Of a stretch of DNA of 64,000 nt, positions 50,955-61,689 are shown piece after piece. Under the pieces are notes generated by a model. It worked only from the letters and a program-made list of their open reading frames with translations. It had not been told where the DNA came from and made no database searches. Position numbers and translations under genes: made by a program. Origin of the DNA: Heterobasidion occidentale (lineage: Eukaryota; Basidiomycota; Agaricomycetes; Russulales; Bondarzewiaceae). Position 1 is the first letter of the stretch. Each line of letters starts with the position of its first letter. The stretch spans positions 496,001-560,000 of the forward strand of contig JBCAQO010000001.1 in the NCBI GenBank assembly GCA_039111635.1, in the 5' to 3' direction.

Positions 50955-52243
50955 CGAGGTCGGTAAGTCAGCCCGTGGCCGTATTTAAGCTAGGTAAAAT
51001 TCTAGGCGAAAGTCAAGTGACTACAATTTGCGATGGTCAGAAGCCCATACCTCCCATCTTCTTAGTCGATCACTTACGGCCCGACTGCTATCTGTCGTAG
51101 CATTCCAAAAGGTAAAATATCTGCCGACAAATTAACCAACGACAGTCAACGACTAAGGGGTAGAGTACTGGTGATCTTAGAGCTGGCCATGATGCCGGGT
51201 CACAGCAAGGTCAGGAGATCCTTTGTGGCCAGTCATATGATAACTCGACGTACCTGGCGAGGAACCAACAACGGATTTACTGTTCCTATATGACCGTACA
51301 CTACGCAGACTTTCTCAATGGATTCGATTTTGGAAACCAGTCACACTCACCTCCTCATCGATGTCGGTTCAAGAGTCTTGACGCATTGAACAGAAATTCA
51401 ATTCATGCTCAAAGCACAGTCTCAGTCTTACACATGCTTTCGAGTTCAATTGCTCATATCAGCGCCCTTTCAATGAGAAATGCTGGTAATCCAGCGATCA
51501 AGTGGTCGATGAGCCAAGGGTGTCCAATGGATTGACGATCCAGACATCAGTTACGAGATAAAACCATGAGTCGTTCCGCTCACCACAGCCGTACATTTCG
51601 TACCAGAACATATAGACGCTGAGATTTGGGGGGCACCAAATAAATAAAAAAGTCAGGGATTTTGGTTCATACCCGATTCACGCCAGTAATGGATGCATGC
51701 AAACACTTGCTGCTCCGAGTTGCCTCCTGCAGACAAGAGTGAGCAAGAGCAGCAGAAGAAGGCATATTTGACGACACATGCCAGGAGTGGGGTCATCACG
51801 TCCTCTGGTTGCAAGTGGGGCCCATAGGTGGTCCGGTGGAGGCGATAAGATTTTCAAGCAGTATTTGGGAGGCGATGCCTCCACTTTATGTGGTCATCGA
51901 AAAAGAACAGATATTACACTTGATCCAAGCTATTATGGCCAGAGCGGTGATAGATTGAAAAGGATGAAGGGTCACTGGTGCGCATAGATAGATTGTATCA
52001 GAGCTCATCGCGCATGTCTAGAAGAAGCTCGTGCGGCACAACCTGCGAGACGGACAGCGTACTGACGGAGACCATGAATAGAGCGATAGTGATTGCCTCA
52101 TAGATCATGCGATACAACGAAACATAGTGTCTTAGCCGTTCGATCGAGAATCAATAAACACCAAGATAGTGGATGTGGACAAGATACTTGCTGACTATGT
52201 GAATACAAAAGGAGATCTTCTTGGGTGTAGCAACGCCTGGCTG
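50955..52243. other. Gene-poor region with orphan exon-like traces
   Basis: No complete gene. On the minus strand at about 51550-51780 there are two short protein-like pieces, MCRQICLLLLLLLTLV (signal-like) with QVFACIHYWRES, and after a possible intron VYMFWYEMYGC, but no frame connects them to a longer product. The + strand frames are not convincing. A fragment of a decayed secreted-protein gene is possible. Confidence 0.35.
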
Positions 52244-52618
52244 TCATGCTGAAAAGATTATTGTGGAGTCCGTCCGTGAAAAAATGAATACAAGTTCGAT
52301 CACAGCGTACCAGGCCTCGCCATTTACTCCGTTTCCTCTCCTCCGCTTCCTCTTCTCCCTCCTCGTCCGCCATTTTTTAGGTGCTGCAGCCTCCTTCGTA
52401 TCTTCTCCCTTCCCTACCGCATCTTTCCACAACGTGAGCTCTTCGCCTGTTTTTCTCCTCGCCTCTTTGAGCGCCACTCTCAGCGCCTCGTAGTAACTTG
52501 GGTATCCCGGCCTATCAGCCGTGACTTCAATGCGATGCTTAGTAGATGCATTCAAACCGTGCACTTCGGTACCCTGTGGAGGGTGCAGATCGTAAGAAAT
52601 CACGAGGGTGGACGACAT
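52244..52618 (-). CDS. Small protein, possibly KEOPS subunit Gon7-like; frame break near the C-terminus
   Basis: From ATG 52618: MSSTLVISYDLHPPQGTEVH, then STKHRIEVTADRPGYPSYYE and ALRVALKEARRKTGEELTLW with KDAVGKGEDTKEAAAPKK. The order of a short beta hairpin, a 'YYEALRVALKEAR' helix and an acidic end resembles Gon7 of the EKC/KEOPS tRNA-modification complex; this is a tentative assignment from pattern. At the T6 run 52373-52378 the literal frame turns into WRTRREKRKRRRGNG (stop 52244), whereas the -1 frame gives MADEEGEEEAEERKRSK, the acidic tail expected for such proteins. One missing A in this homopolymer would join them; the true 3' end would then be near 52195. Confidence 0.45.
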   Translation of the reverse strand: MSSTLVISYDLHPPQGTEVHGLNASTKHRIEVTADRPGYPSYYEALRVALKEARRKTGEELTLWKDAVGKGEDTKEAAAPKKWRTRREKRKRRRGNGVNGEAWYAVIELVFIFSRTDSTIIFSA

Positions 52619-53334
52619 AAAGGAACACAGAATGTCGGACGAGGCAGCGGGTAGGTTTGTGAAACGCCAGAGCGCTAGTTCATCGATCATGTAAGCAGCT
52701 GATCGGAGGTTATAAAAGGCCACGCAAGTCCGACTTTTCTTCTTCTCAACGCCCTCAAGTCAAATTGCAGACCACGTCGCTCTCTTCACAACTGGTCTGT
52801 GCCAAAGCAGGGCGGACAACGACTCGGTCATCTTAGTGCTCGACGTTCATGCGTTATGCTTGTCTTGCTTTTCCCAGGCTGGGAAGCAGAGCCGGTAGTT
52901 CGAACACTTTTTAATCCTATCTGATGGCTTTGGCAATCTACACCCGTTCCCTTACTCGAAATGCTGCTTGATCTTTTGGACTCTACTGTCAGTTTGATAC
53001 GAAGCATGCCGCTTGTAAGGCGTCTCAGTTGGCTTACAAGATAAGGAAAACATTCCATGCTCTTGCGAAGGCAAGTGAAGAGGCCACACCTTTGCACTCA
53101 TGGAATCACCAGCTCATCAAAACTGACAACAAGCTTGAACCATCGAGGATCGAGGCGGCGACGTGCATTGTCTCATGGTGATGCACCGACATCATAATTG
53201 CGTTGGGACTGACGTCATGCACAATATCCTCCCTCCTTTAAGGCCATTCCGTCTGGATTTCCCTTCCCTTCCCCTTACGACCTCGCATATAACTCAATAG
53301 TATCACTGGTCTCCAAGCATTCTCTGCATCCGAT
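52619..53334. other. Intergenic between divergent small genes
   Basis: About 715 bases with no supportable gene. A TATAAAA-type stretch is at about 52709. Otherwise nothing seen. Confidence 0.4.
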
Positions 53335-53758
53335 ATGTCTTCTGGGGCCATGCAATCAAATGTTGGGAATTCCCAGATTTACAACGATAGGGACCAAAGG
53401 TTCGCTCCTGATTCCAAGCTGCATGTCACCACGATTGAATTATTCGAAGGAATCCTCGTGGGACAAACGAAAAATCCCCGTACCATGCTGGCAAAGAACA
53501 TTCGCACAATGACCTTGATTCCAAGTGCGTGTCCAACTATCTCTTATCTGACGTTTGCTTAGCTCTATCAGAGATGAGCGCAGCATAGCCAACAGACTTG
53601 CTGCAGCGACTACCAAAAGCAAATGGGACGCGCAGAAAACGGTTGACGATCCACTGGCTCCTGCTACTAGTCAAGGTCACGAGCCTTCGCACGGCGCAAA
53701 GGTCGATGCTGAACTGCAGCGGGAGGACGAGGAGTATCTCAAGCAAAAGCAGGCGTGA
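53335..53758 (+). CDS. Small hypothetical protein (Asn/Asp/Lys-rich)
   Basis: Two exons. The first starts MSSGAMQSNVGNSQIYNDRD at 53335 and continues FAPDSKLHVTTIELFEGILV. The second gives RDERSIANRLAAATTKSKWD with DPLAPATSQGHEPSHGAKVD and ends AELQREDEEYLKQKQA, TGA 53756-53758. A short intron of about 43 nt (donor GTGTCC near 53529) or a slightly different one joins them in frame. Hydrophilic, no signal peptide, about 125 residues. I do not recognise the family; the evenly charged composition resembles small stress- or histone-associated fungal proteins. Confidence 0.5.
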
Positions 53759-54181
53759 AGGATTCCATCTTGCAATTTCGAGCACCTACCCATTCTTTGT
53801 ACATTATCACCTCCAGCTAAGTTAGAAAATTCATACTGTGTGATGCTGAATGGTAACTTCAGCATCCACAAGTTCATACTGGTCCATCCGCCTTTTCTTC
53901 TGGCTTCAAAAAAAAAAAGTCGTGAGAGCAATCATTCTGATCTGATCATCTGGAAGCACCAGACATGCGCGCGGAGCCCTTACGAGACACTTGTAGGCGG
54001 CGGAAGAGCGGAGGCGGACCAATTGGAAGCTGTCGGACCTGTTGGAAGGTTCCCTGCCGTAAGTGTCAGAACGCGAAACGCGATCACGTGTTAGGCGCGC
54101 GACGCGTCCATACTCGTTGACGACTGATCCCGTTACATAAATTGCAGGCTCCCTTTCATTCCCTCCTTTCTTCCACCCGCC
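53759..54181. other. Intergenic before the homeobox gene
   Basis: About 420 bases with a poly-A run (53908-53917) and no gene; promoter region of the homeobox gene. Confidence 0.4.
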
Positions 54182-55127
54182 ATGGCTCCTGTCCGTCACG
54201 ACATCTCCCGCACCTCCTCTATCGCCAGTATGTCTTCTGACGATATCCCAAATATCGACGTAGAGGGTCTTTGCGGTAGCGCGAAGCGCACACGCAAGCG
54301 ATTCACGAATCTGCAACTCATGATGCTCGAACAACTCTTTCATCGCACTTCCCATCCCACTCGCGATGAACGCGAGGCCCTCGCGGCCGAAGTTGGCATG
54401 TATGTAAACACCCTCACCGGCGCGTAAGCGACGCGTCGAACGCTCGTTGACGCGTCTATTCGTGACAACGTGTAGGGAGTCCAAATCTGTGACCATCTGG
54501 TTTCAAAACCGACGCCAGACAGAGCGCCGAGCGACTCTGCATAACGCGACGAGCAGTGCGAATGCTTCACGGGCGCCAGCGCCCACGTCTTCCGTCCCTT
54601 TCCCGACTCAAACACCCTCCACAACGCGTCGGCGCGTTTCTTCCATCCCTGGTTCCTCGTCATCGTATATCGCGCCTGAAACGCCATTCAACCGGAGACC
54701 AAGCCTTGACCATGTTGCATCGCGCTCCGAACTTCGTACTGCGCCCCCACGCACGCCATCTCGCAGACACGACCCATCCAAGTCGCTCTGGGACAACATG
54801 CCTTCTTCCCCCCTCGCGCCGCCTAGTCCACCTGCAAGGGAGTACGTCGAGTTTGGCAAAAACAAAAGAACGCGTACGCTAGAGTGGGCATGCGCCGCGG
54901 CAAGATTAGCCGACAAGGAGAAGGGCCATGCAAAAATGTCGAAGGTGGAGGATGGAGACGAGACGGAAGAAGAGGACCCACAAGAGGCAATTACTCCCAT
55001 GGGTAGTCTAACAGGAATCGATCCGTTATGGGAGAAAAAGAAGGAAAGTCAAAATCAAGACGCGACGGTGAACGACGATGTTATGACGGCTGCCTTGGTT
55101 CTATGCGGCCTAGGACGATCTACATAA
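54182..55127 (+). CDS. Homeodomain transcription factor
   Basis: Sequence-specific nuclear regulator. Start MAPVRHDISRTSSIASMSSD at 54182. The homeodomain spans about residues 34-95: KRTRKRFTNLQLMMLEQLFH, THPTRDEREALAAEVGM-type helix 2 (here SHPTRDEREALAAEVGM), then after a 56-nt intron ESKSVTIWFQNRRQTERRAT with the WFQNRR recognition helix. The spacing is that of a typical 60-residue homeodomain, not the three-residue-longer TALE type. The C-terminal part is Ser/Thr/Pro-rich with a basic-acidic helix (RTRTLEWACAAARLADKEKG) and ends VLCGLGRST. Agaricomycete relatives (hom1/hom2 class) regulate fruiting, but I cannot assign one. This is not the mating-type HD1/HD2 pair, as no partner gene is adjacent. 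Confidence 0.85.
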
Positions 55128-55276
55128 AGATCACGGTGTAGTATGACGGATGTATGCAGATAATGTACATGGATCTATGTATTGTAAGCTGAGCAGTCTC
55201 AACAAGGATCGACCGATGATGCAAGATGGACAGATTGATGTAACCAAGTTTCCAAACGTAGCGCCATCTAGGGGCA

Positions 55277-56544
55277 TTATGATCGTACCCACCCAATCTC
55301 AAACAGCTTATACCCACCCTCGTCCGCTCTTCCTATCCCACCCTGACGCTCAAGGCGCTGCTGACGCAGCACAGCCAACTCCCATTCTAACGACCCCATC
55401 AACCTAGCATCCTGGGCGCTAGGAAAGACATCATTCACCGTCTCGGCCACGCCCTCATGCCGCCCGGTTGCTCTCAAAGCGACTATAAGCCAGAATACAC
55501 CGCCAACAGCACCCGTCGCAGAAGGCTTCGCAAGTAGTCTATTGACACACGCCTTGATCCATGCCGCGTGCGATGGGTGGTAAACAACATCTGCTGCGAG
55601 AATGATATCAAACGGCTTGTCGAAAGGGACGGTTAAATCCGGGTGTTCCCAGTCAAGGCAGCGCACGTCAACCGCATCATGAGAGGAGGAGAAATTGGTG
55701 CCAACATTGCGGCGCAGGTTCGCAAGCACGTCTGGGTGGAAGTCCGTCGCGACGATCGTGGTATTTTCCAGTGCACCATATCGTTGAAGTATTTTGACCG
55801 CTGAGATGCTGAGGAGACCTGTGCCCGCGCCAAGCTCCAAAACTCGCCCACCATTACGGCCGGAGTTCGCGTCCAGGCGGAACGTTGCTGGTTGTGCGCA
55901 CATGCGCTCGAGAGAATAATTGAGCTTGCCCAGCTCTGCAGCCCGACTGAGGTATGGTCTCCACTCAGGAGCGGCGCATCGTTGATCTCCACCTCGATTG
56001 TATCTGCCTTGGAGCCGAGGAATGGGAAGGAGAATGTCCGGGTGAGTGCCTCTTCTGGCTCGGCGCCGACGAACGAGGCGAGAGATTGGCTGCGTCGTCG
56101 ACGGCCTGCGTGCGCTCGTCTTCTTCGGATATGGGAGAGGTGGATATCCAAACATCTGCACGGGCTGTAAAAGCTGTGAGCCATTTGATGGCAAACGCGC
56201 GCTCGAAGGTGTCAGAGCGGAGGACGTCGATATCGTACGGCTCTTCGCCGTCTCTTCACCCTCGGCAGACGAGTTCACTGGGATTCCTACCACCTCTTCG
56301 ACGACTCCGGTACCTTCATCATCTTCCTCCGCAGATGCATAACCGGAGTCGGGTACGGAGTCATCATGATGCCATGCTGAAGAGCGCGCTTGGAGAGACT
56401 ATCACGAAGAGGCGAGGGTGGTGGGAAGTAGAGAATGCGAAGATTGTCTAGCGCGTTTGTGACCTGTGATAGAGAGTGTGCTGACAGGCGTTTGAGAGGA
56501 GGAAGACTGGACGTCGGAGGCGTGGGTCGATTAGTATAATTCAT
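55277..56544 (-). pseudogene. Class I SAM-dependent (lysine) methyltransferase, reading frame split by about four -1 shifts
   Basis: Methyltransferase of the family 16 / FAM86 type. Segments in order: MNYTNRPTPPTSSLPPLKRL and NLRILYFPPPSPLRDSLSKR (56544), then DDSVPDSGYASAEEDDEGTG, then DIDVLRSDTFERAFAIKWLT, then SLASFVGAEPEEALTRTFSF with LLSGDHTSVGLQSWA, then the catalytic fold ERMCAQPATFRLD, GGRVLELGAGTGLLSISAVK (SAM motif I), TTIVATDFHPDVLANLRRNV, FDIILAADVVYHPSHAAWIK and VFWLIVALRATGRHEGVAET. It ends GGYKLFEIGWVRS. Each segment boundary (near 56365-56385, 56240-56260, 56083-56100, 55903-55920) needs a -1 step and has no intron signals. The protein sequence is well kept on both sides, so I suspect missing bases in the assembly; a recent pseudogene is the alternative. 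Confidence 0.65.
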
Positions 56545-58887
56545 CTTGTAAGTTTGCTCTATAGCTCTATAGCTCTAGGAATATATTCGTCTGACTCTCT
56601 AGCACGAGGGGTTCTATGAGAGGGCTGGTTGGTGTCGCTTTCGTCTACGATAGTGCCCTTATAATCGATGAGCAAGTGGGACCCGTCTATGGGGTATCGT
56701 CTAGCGTCTAGATGCTGAACTCGGGAGAAAACGAGAGGGGGAAGAGAGAAAAGCCAAGGACAACAAGCGTAAGAGCAGACCACAGGGGTTATTGGGTAAA
56801 ACAAAGCATGGCGAGGATTGCTTGCAGGTTGATAACGTCGACGAGCAAGAAGGAGCGCTTCGTTCATGGCCAATCAGACACGTGAAAAAAAATAAAAGTG
56901 ATGAAAAAATCCGCACGTGCATTACATTTTGACGGCGGGTCCGGCAAACTGTCCGGCGAGATCCGGCGCCGACCCACCAGTGTCTCATCAGTGTCTCATC
57001 CTCAGGGTGTCCTCATCGACATCGCTGACCTCATTACCAGTATCCATGATTCGCATGCAACATACCTAGTCCGAGCCCTCATCACGGCAGGGCCCGTATT
57101 AGTCCCGATATGCATCATCGAGTCCTCGACGAGTCCGCACCAACACGATCTCTTATTCATGACTCTTCGCTTCCGCCTCGCGGACCTCGCGGTGTTACAT
57201 ATCTCGGAGCATCGCATGAGGACTTACATGATGTGCACGCATTATGAACTTTGCATTATGCCTCGTTGCGTTGATTCATGTTGTCACTTCCTCGAAGTCC
57301 TCGCTGGGGCTGCACTGGAGGCATGTCGTCTAACAGGGCTGCATCTGATATCCTAGAAGAAGATTTATACAGCAGCTCGAGGCCTGTGTTGAACAGTCTG
57401 AGGTGGCATGAGGTGGTATGTGGACAAAAGCCTGATTAGCTTGATGTCCCGAAGTTTCGGTACTTCTTTCACACCCTTTGTCAGAGTCAACAAGACTGAC
57501 CGAGGTTTTCATCAATATCATCTAAAACGGGGATTCAAATCACTTCGAAGGAAAAGTCGTCATGAACAGCGGCATGGGTAGAGCTGGTTGAGGCATGGTC
57601 TCACGGAATACGGAATACCGCAGCAAAACTCTACGACAGCATCTTTTCCAAGTGAGCACTGTCTTCGCGCACTGTCTTCGTGATGGGAATCTCCGATGCG
57701 GGAATCCATCTCCTCACTGTTCAAGTCCAGCACAATTTCGTTGCTCAGACCTCGTCATCGTCAATGTGGCCACGGAGCTAGCCTTGGACGAACGGGCCTG
57801 ACTTCGATCTATGACCAGTAACCTGAACAGTGTGTCTCTCTCTGCACAGTACAATTTGATGTCGCGCAGGCCTCGCGATTTCTCACCAGGGCAGCATGTT
57901 CTCTGGGACCTTTTCCATGTTGTCAGACTTTGATCGGTGGTAGCGTGGTCTTGGACCAAGACGTCGACCTCTTTCTTTCGAACATAGACTTACGAAAACA
58001 TGAGAGACGTCTACGGAAGATTTCATACACAGCCGTTTCTGGTATCTCCATTGGTCTGAGGCGCTTTCTTTCCGACAATTGCGCCGTCGGAGGGAGAGCG
58101 AGAGCGAGCAATTGAACATGTCGCCAGATTCGGTAATACTGCGATACGAGATTTATCTCGGGTTGTCCACAGGCTGTGCATCCTCGCTGCCCGCACGGCA
58201 ACCTGCAGGCCAAAACAGCCCGATTTTTAATCCTTACATCGAATCACAGTAGTATGATTACTATCATCGGAACGAACGACCCTGTCGGTCATAATGGATG
58301 ACACCGGTGGCGAAGAAGCCTACGCAAATAAGCTCTGCTTCTTTGGGAGCTGGGACCTACAATCGGCTGGGAGGACAGCTTGTTATAGCGCAGCTATTGC
58401 CTCCTATATCAGGCTTTCCACCATCCAAAGCCTCGGGGCCGCATCTCAAGCGCAGCGAGTAGAAAAGCCATTAAGGACAGATATTATCACCGCCGCGACG
58501 CCTTACATCTCTTCTCGATTTGCCTCAACTTCAGTTGGATTGCATGCGGACAGATGCGGACTGCTTTAGCTGGATCATGGAACAAGCGCGTCGTCGGGCC
58601 GTGGACCACACTAGTCCTCGCTAGACCAAAAGATCAAGGCTAAAACGCGTGACACAAGGCGACCAACCGGTCCCTGGACTGTTCGAGAGATGTTTTCGTA
58701 TCATGCGGTTCACCGGCTGCTTGTTGTCCAGCCATCCCCTGGCCCCACTCTCCCTTGCGGTCTCTGGCGCCCGTCGCTCCTTCAATAATACCCAGTCCCT
58801 TCCGCTCTTTTCCTTTCTCCTCTCACCTCGATCGCCCTCCCCCCCATCCGTGACGGATTTCCCCTTCGTCTAAGGACGCCGTCCACC
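56545..58887. other. Large gene-poor gap (2.3 kb)
   Basis: No supportable gene. The longest frame (56898-57356, +, 152 codons) has no domain character and no splice context. Short frames at 57714-58213 (-) and 58294-58569 (+) are likewise unconvincing. A short tandem GCTCTATA-type repeat is near 56555. Promoter regions of the flanking genes lie at both ends, with a pyrimidine-rich stretch at about 58800-58870 before the deacetylase. Confidence 0.4.
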
Positions 58888-61015
58888 ATGCTTCCGTACG
58901 CTATCCTCGCAGCGCTCATCCCTGCGCTCGTTGTCGCACAGGACGATGGCAGCATCTCTGGCCCAGCAACTAGTCCCCAGGCGGCTGGTTACTCTTGTGA
59001 TGCCTCCAAGTGCCAGCTGCCAAGCTGTCATTGCGCCAGCACTAGTCCACCTGGCGGATTGAATGCGGTGAGTTTTGCCAGTGCTTTGCCACGGGTTTGT
59101 TTGCGCGCTCTGTTCGAGCGCGCGCCTGAATGGGACCGGCTGCCATACACCTGCTAACCAAATCAACAACCATCATTACTGAAGCTGATATCAAAATTTC
59201 AACAGTCCCAAGTTCCTCAGTTCATCGTTTTCACTGCCGATGATGCCGTTCAATCCTACACTCTCGATTCTGTCAATCAGTTCCTCGCGCAGCGCAAAAA
59301 CCCAAACGGCTGTCAGCCAAAGATGACTTATTATACATCTCTCAACTACACGAATTACACGCTCGTTACGGACTGGTTCGTCGCCGGTAACGAAATCGCT
59401 GACCACACGTGCGTAACAAGCCCTGTTCACTCCGCTTACGAGTGATCACTTACCTTGTGTGTCTCGTGCTTTCTTCGCGTGTTTTTGCGGCTAGCATGAC
59501 ACATGTCGGTTCCCCGCCAGATAATGAAGTCGATGGAAACCTGATCGCACTCAATGCACTCGCTGGCATTCCCTTTTCATCCATCAAAGGTTTCCGCGCC
59601 CCATACCTGAATTATACCGCAGATACCTTAAAGCATCTCGCCGCGGCCAAGTTCACTTACGATTCCTCCGCGTCTGCGTCTATCCCTGTCACTGATCCCA
59701 ATACGGATGCGTATTGGCCCTATACCCTGGATAACGGCCTTGCAAATGATTGCTTGAATATCCCTAACATTTGCAAGGGCGAACCGAAGCTCCCTGGATT
59801 CTGGGAGATTCCGATGTACGCGTTCTTTGATGAACGGGGCGTGAATGGCCCGCATCTGATGGACCCTTGGTTGTAAGTTTCTTTCTTTGCAAAGTAGCTT
59901 GGCGCCCCTTCACGTGCATACGCCTCTAGGGATGCAGCCAACGGCGCTTCCGCCGTCAACGATTCTGCTACCCTTGAGTACATGAAGAGCACCTTCACTG
60001 CCCATTACAATGGCAACCGCCAGCCTATCGGACTGTATACTCACCCAATCCATGTTTCCGTAAGTCGCCACCTTAATTTGATGGACGATATCAAACCGAC
60101 GTGATTTTTATTCGACAGCTCACGTACCCCGGTTCGACTGCTTCCAAATCGACGGTTGCCATGATCAACTCTTTCCTCGACTGGGCTCAGCAGCAACCAA
60201 ATGGTGAGTTCTCAGTGACATCTTCTGAGCGCAGGAGCATTGACGGCTTTGGAAACAGTGTGGATGTCTCATCCGAACAGCTGCTGATTGGGTTCAGAAC
60301 CCGACACCCATTTCGCAGCTGGACAGCTTCGGCTCGCTCAAGTGCTCGACGCCGCAAGTCAGCGACAAGATCTGTAACGGGATGCCGTCGAACGAGGCTG
60401 GCCTGTTGAGCCACTGCGCGTTCCCCGACTTCCCCTTCTACACCTGCGCAAGTGTTCATTCGATTCCCGTGGTTGGCTACCGTTGCTGATGGGTGTCAAA
60501 TTTCATTCAATTAGTACGGATGCCCCGAGATAGCGCCAACAGTCGATAACCCGAACCCTGCTCAGCAAGTCCCATCTGGCCAGCAAGCGCGTGTCCGTCG
60601 TACGTCTTCCTTATAAATCAAGTTCTAGAAACTGTTAGTCTCACGAGAGATCTTCACTTGCCTCTAAACAGTTCCCTCCAACTGCTCGACACCGTTCTGG
60701 GACCCCATCAAGGGCGACTGTATCTGCACATCCGACACTTGCACCTTCAGCGACGACTCTCGGCCCATCGGTGTACGTCTCGCACCCTTGCCGCTAGTCT
60801 GAGTATACTGATGTTAAATTCCCACAGCCAAACGGTGCAAACCTGACTGGCGGCGGCACCGGTGGTTCAGAAGTGAGCGCCTCGGCGTCGGCGACGCAGA
60901 GCTATGTGCCATTCAACGCCGCGCTCCCGGCGTCCCTGCTGGAGTCGTCCCCGCGCTGCTTGTGGCCACCATCGGCACGCTCGCTGGTTTCGTGAGCACA
61001 TACGGGCGGCTCTGA
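58888..61015 (+). pseudogene. Chitin deacetylase-type CE4 enzyme, GPI-type tail; about three -1 shifts
   Basis: Polysaccharide deacetylase acting on cell-wall chitin. Signal peptide MLPYAILAALIPALVVAQ (58888). A Cys-rich start (YSCDASKCQLPSCHC) is spliced to VPQFIVFTADDAVQSYTLDS (NodB motif 1, with the paired Asp), then NEIADHT joined to MTHVGSPPDNEV (zinc ligands H-x3-H), GFRAPYLN (motif 3), GFWEIPMYAFFDERGVNGPH, NRQPIGLYTHPIHVS (last motif). Then a C-terminal Cys-rich part ICNGMPSNEAGLLSHCAFPD and CSTPFWDPIKGDCICTSDTC. The end PAGVVPALLVATIGTLAGFV (TGA 61013-61015) is a GPI-signal-like tail. One-base shifts are needed near 60266, 60286 and 60923; three -1 steps restore the frame, which fits missing bases better than decay. 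Confidence 0.75.
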
Positions 61016-61689
61016 GGCATCTGAGTTCCTTTTCCATCCGCTCCCTGGACTCGGTCTGGATTCTTACTTGACACTCACTTCAGTATTTCGCTTTGATACG
61101 GGACTTCACATGGATTCGTTTCCGCCCCTGGCTTACCGACTTACATCCGTTTCGTGGACATTCTTTGGACTTCGTGCTCCCCTCCTCTTCCCTCTCCCTC
61201 ACTCCATGCAGTACTGACGAATAGCACTTACCCACTCCATCCCTCGCATTGCCCCGCCGCTCTGTTATGTTATTTTGGCGCTGACTTCCGATCGGAGCTT
61301 ACTCAACTACTAATTAATATTATCGACGTTCGTTCAGTTACCTGCAGTGAAACTCCCATGCTGATTCGCTGGGCGGTCGGGTGTTCGGTAGCCTGTAGCC
61401 GCGATACTTTCATCACGACTTGCGCCCTGTCGCCGTGGAGAAGAAATGACCAGCGCTTCGACGCGCTGATGGCGAAAGCACTCGCTCACACCATCATGTC
61501 GGCTTTGTATGGCCGTGTGCAGGCCCAGCATTCCGCGCTCAGCCAGTAGGAACGCTTCATGAACTGAGCTCGAAATGTTATAGACGGAATTGCAGCTGGT
61601 CATGTACACGAAGCAGGAGTGCCAACGACCGCAATGGAGACTGCGCGCCCTGCAGGGTACGATGCTTGCATGCATCGCGGTATTCACTC
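61016..61689. other. Gap at the broken end of the Mbp1 relic
   Basis: No gene. Frames on both strands here do not continue the ankyrin repeats expected after 61700 on the minus strand. The Mbp1-like homology ends abruptly inside this region. Confidence 0.45.

Noticed and set aside
54182..55127. Homeobox gene as part of the A mating-type locus
   Set aside because: Single gene with a typical 60-residue homeodomain, no divergent HD1/HD2 partner and no MIP or beta-fg neighbours.
56898..57356. 152-codon + strand frame in the gene-poor gap
   Set aside because: No domain, no splice context and unremarkable composition; likely chance.
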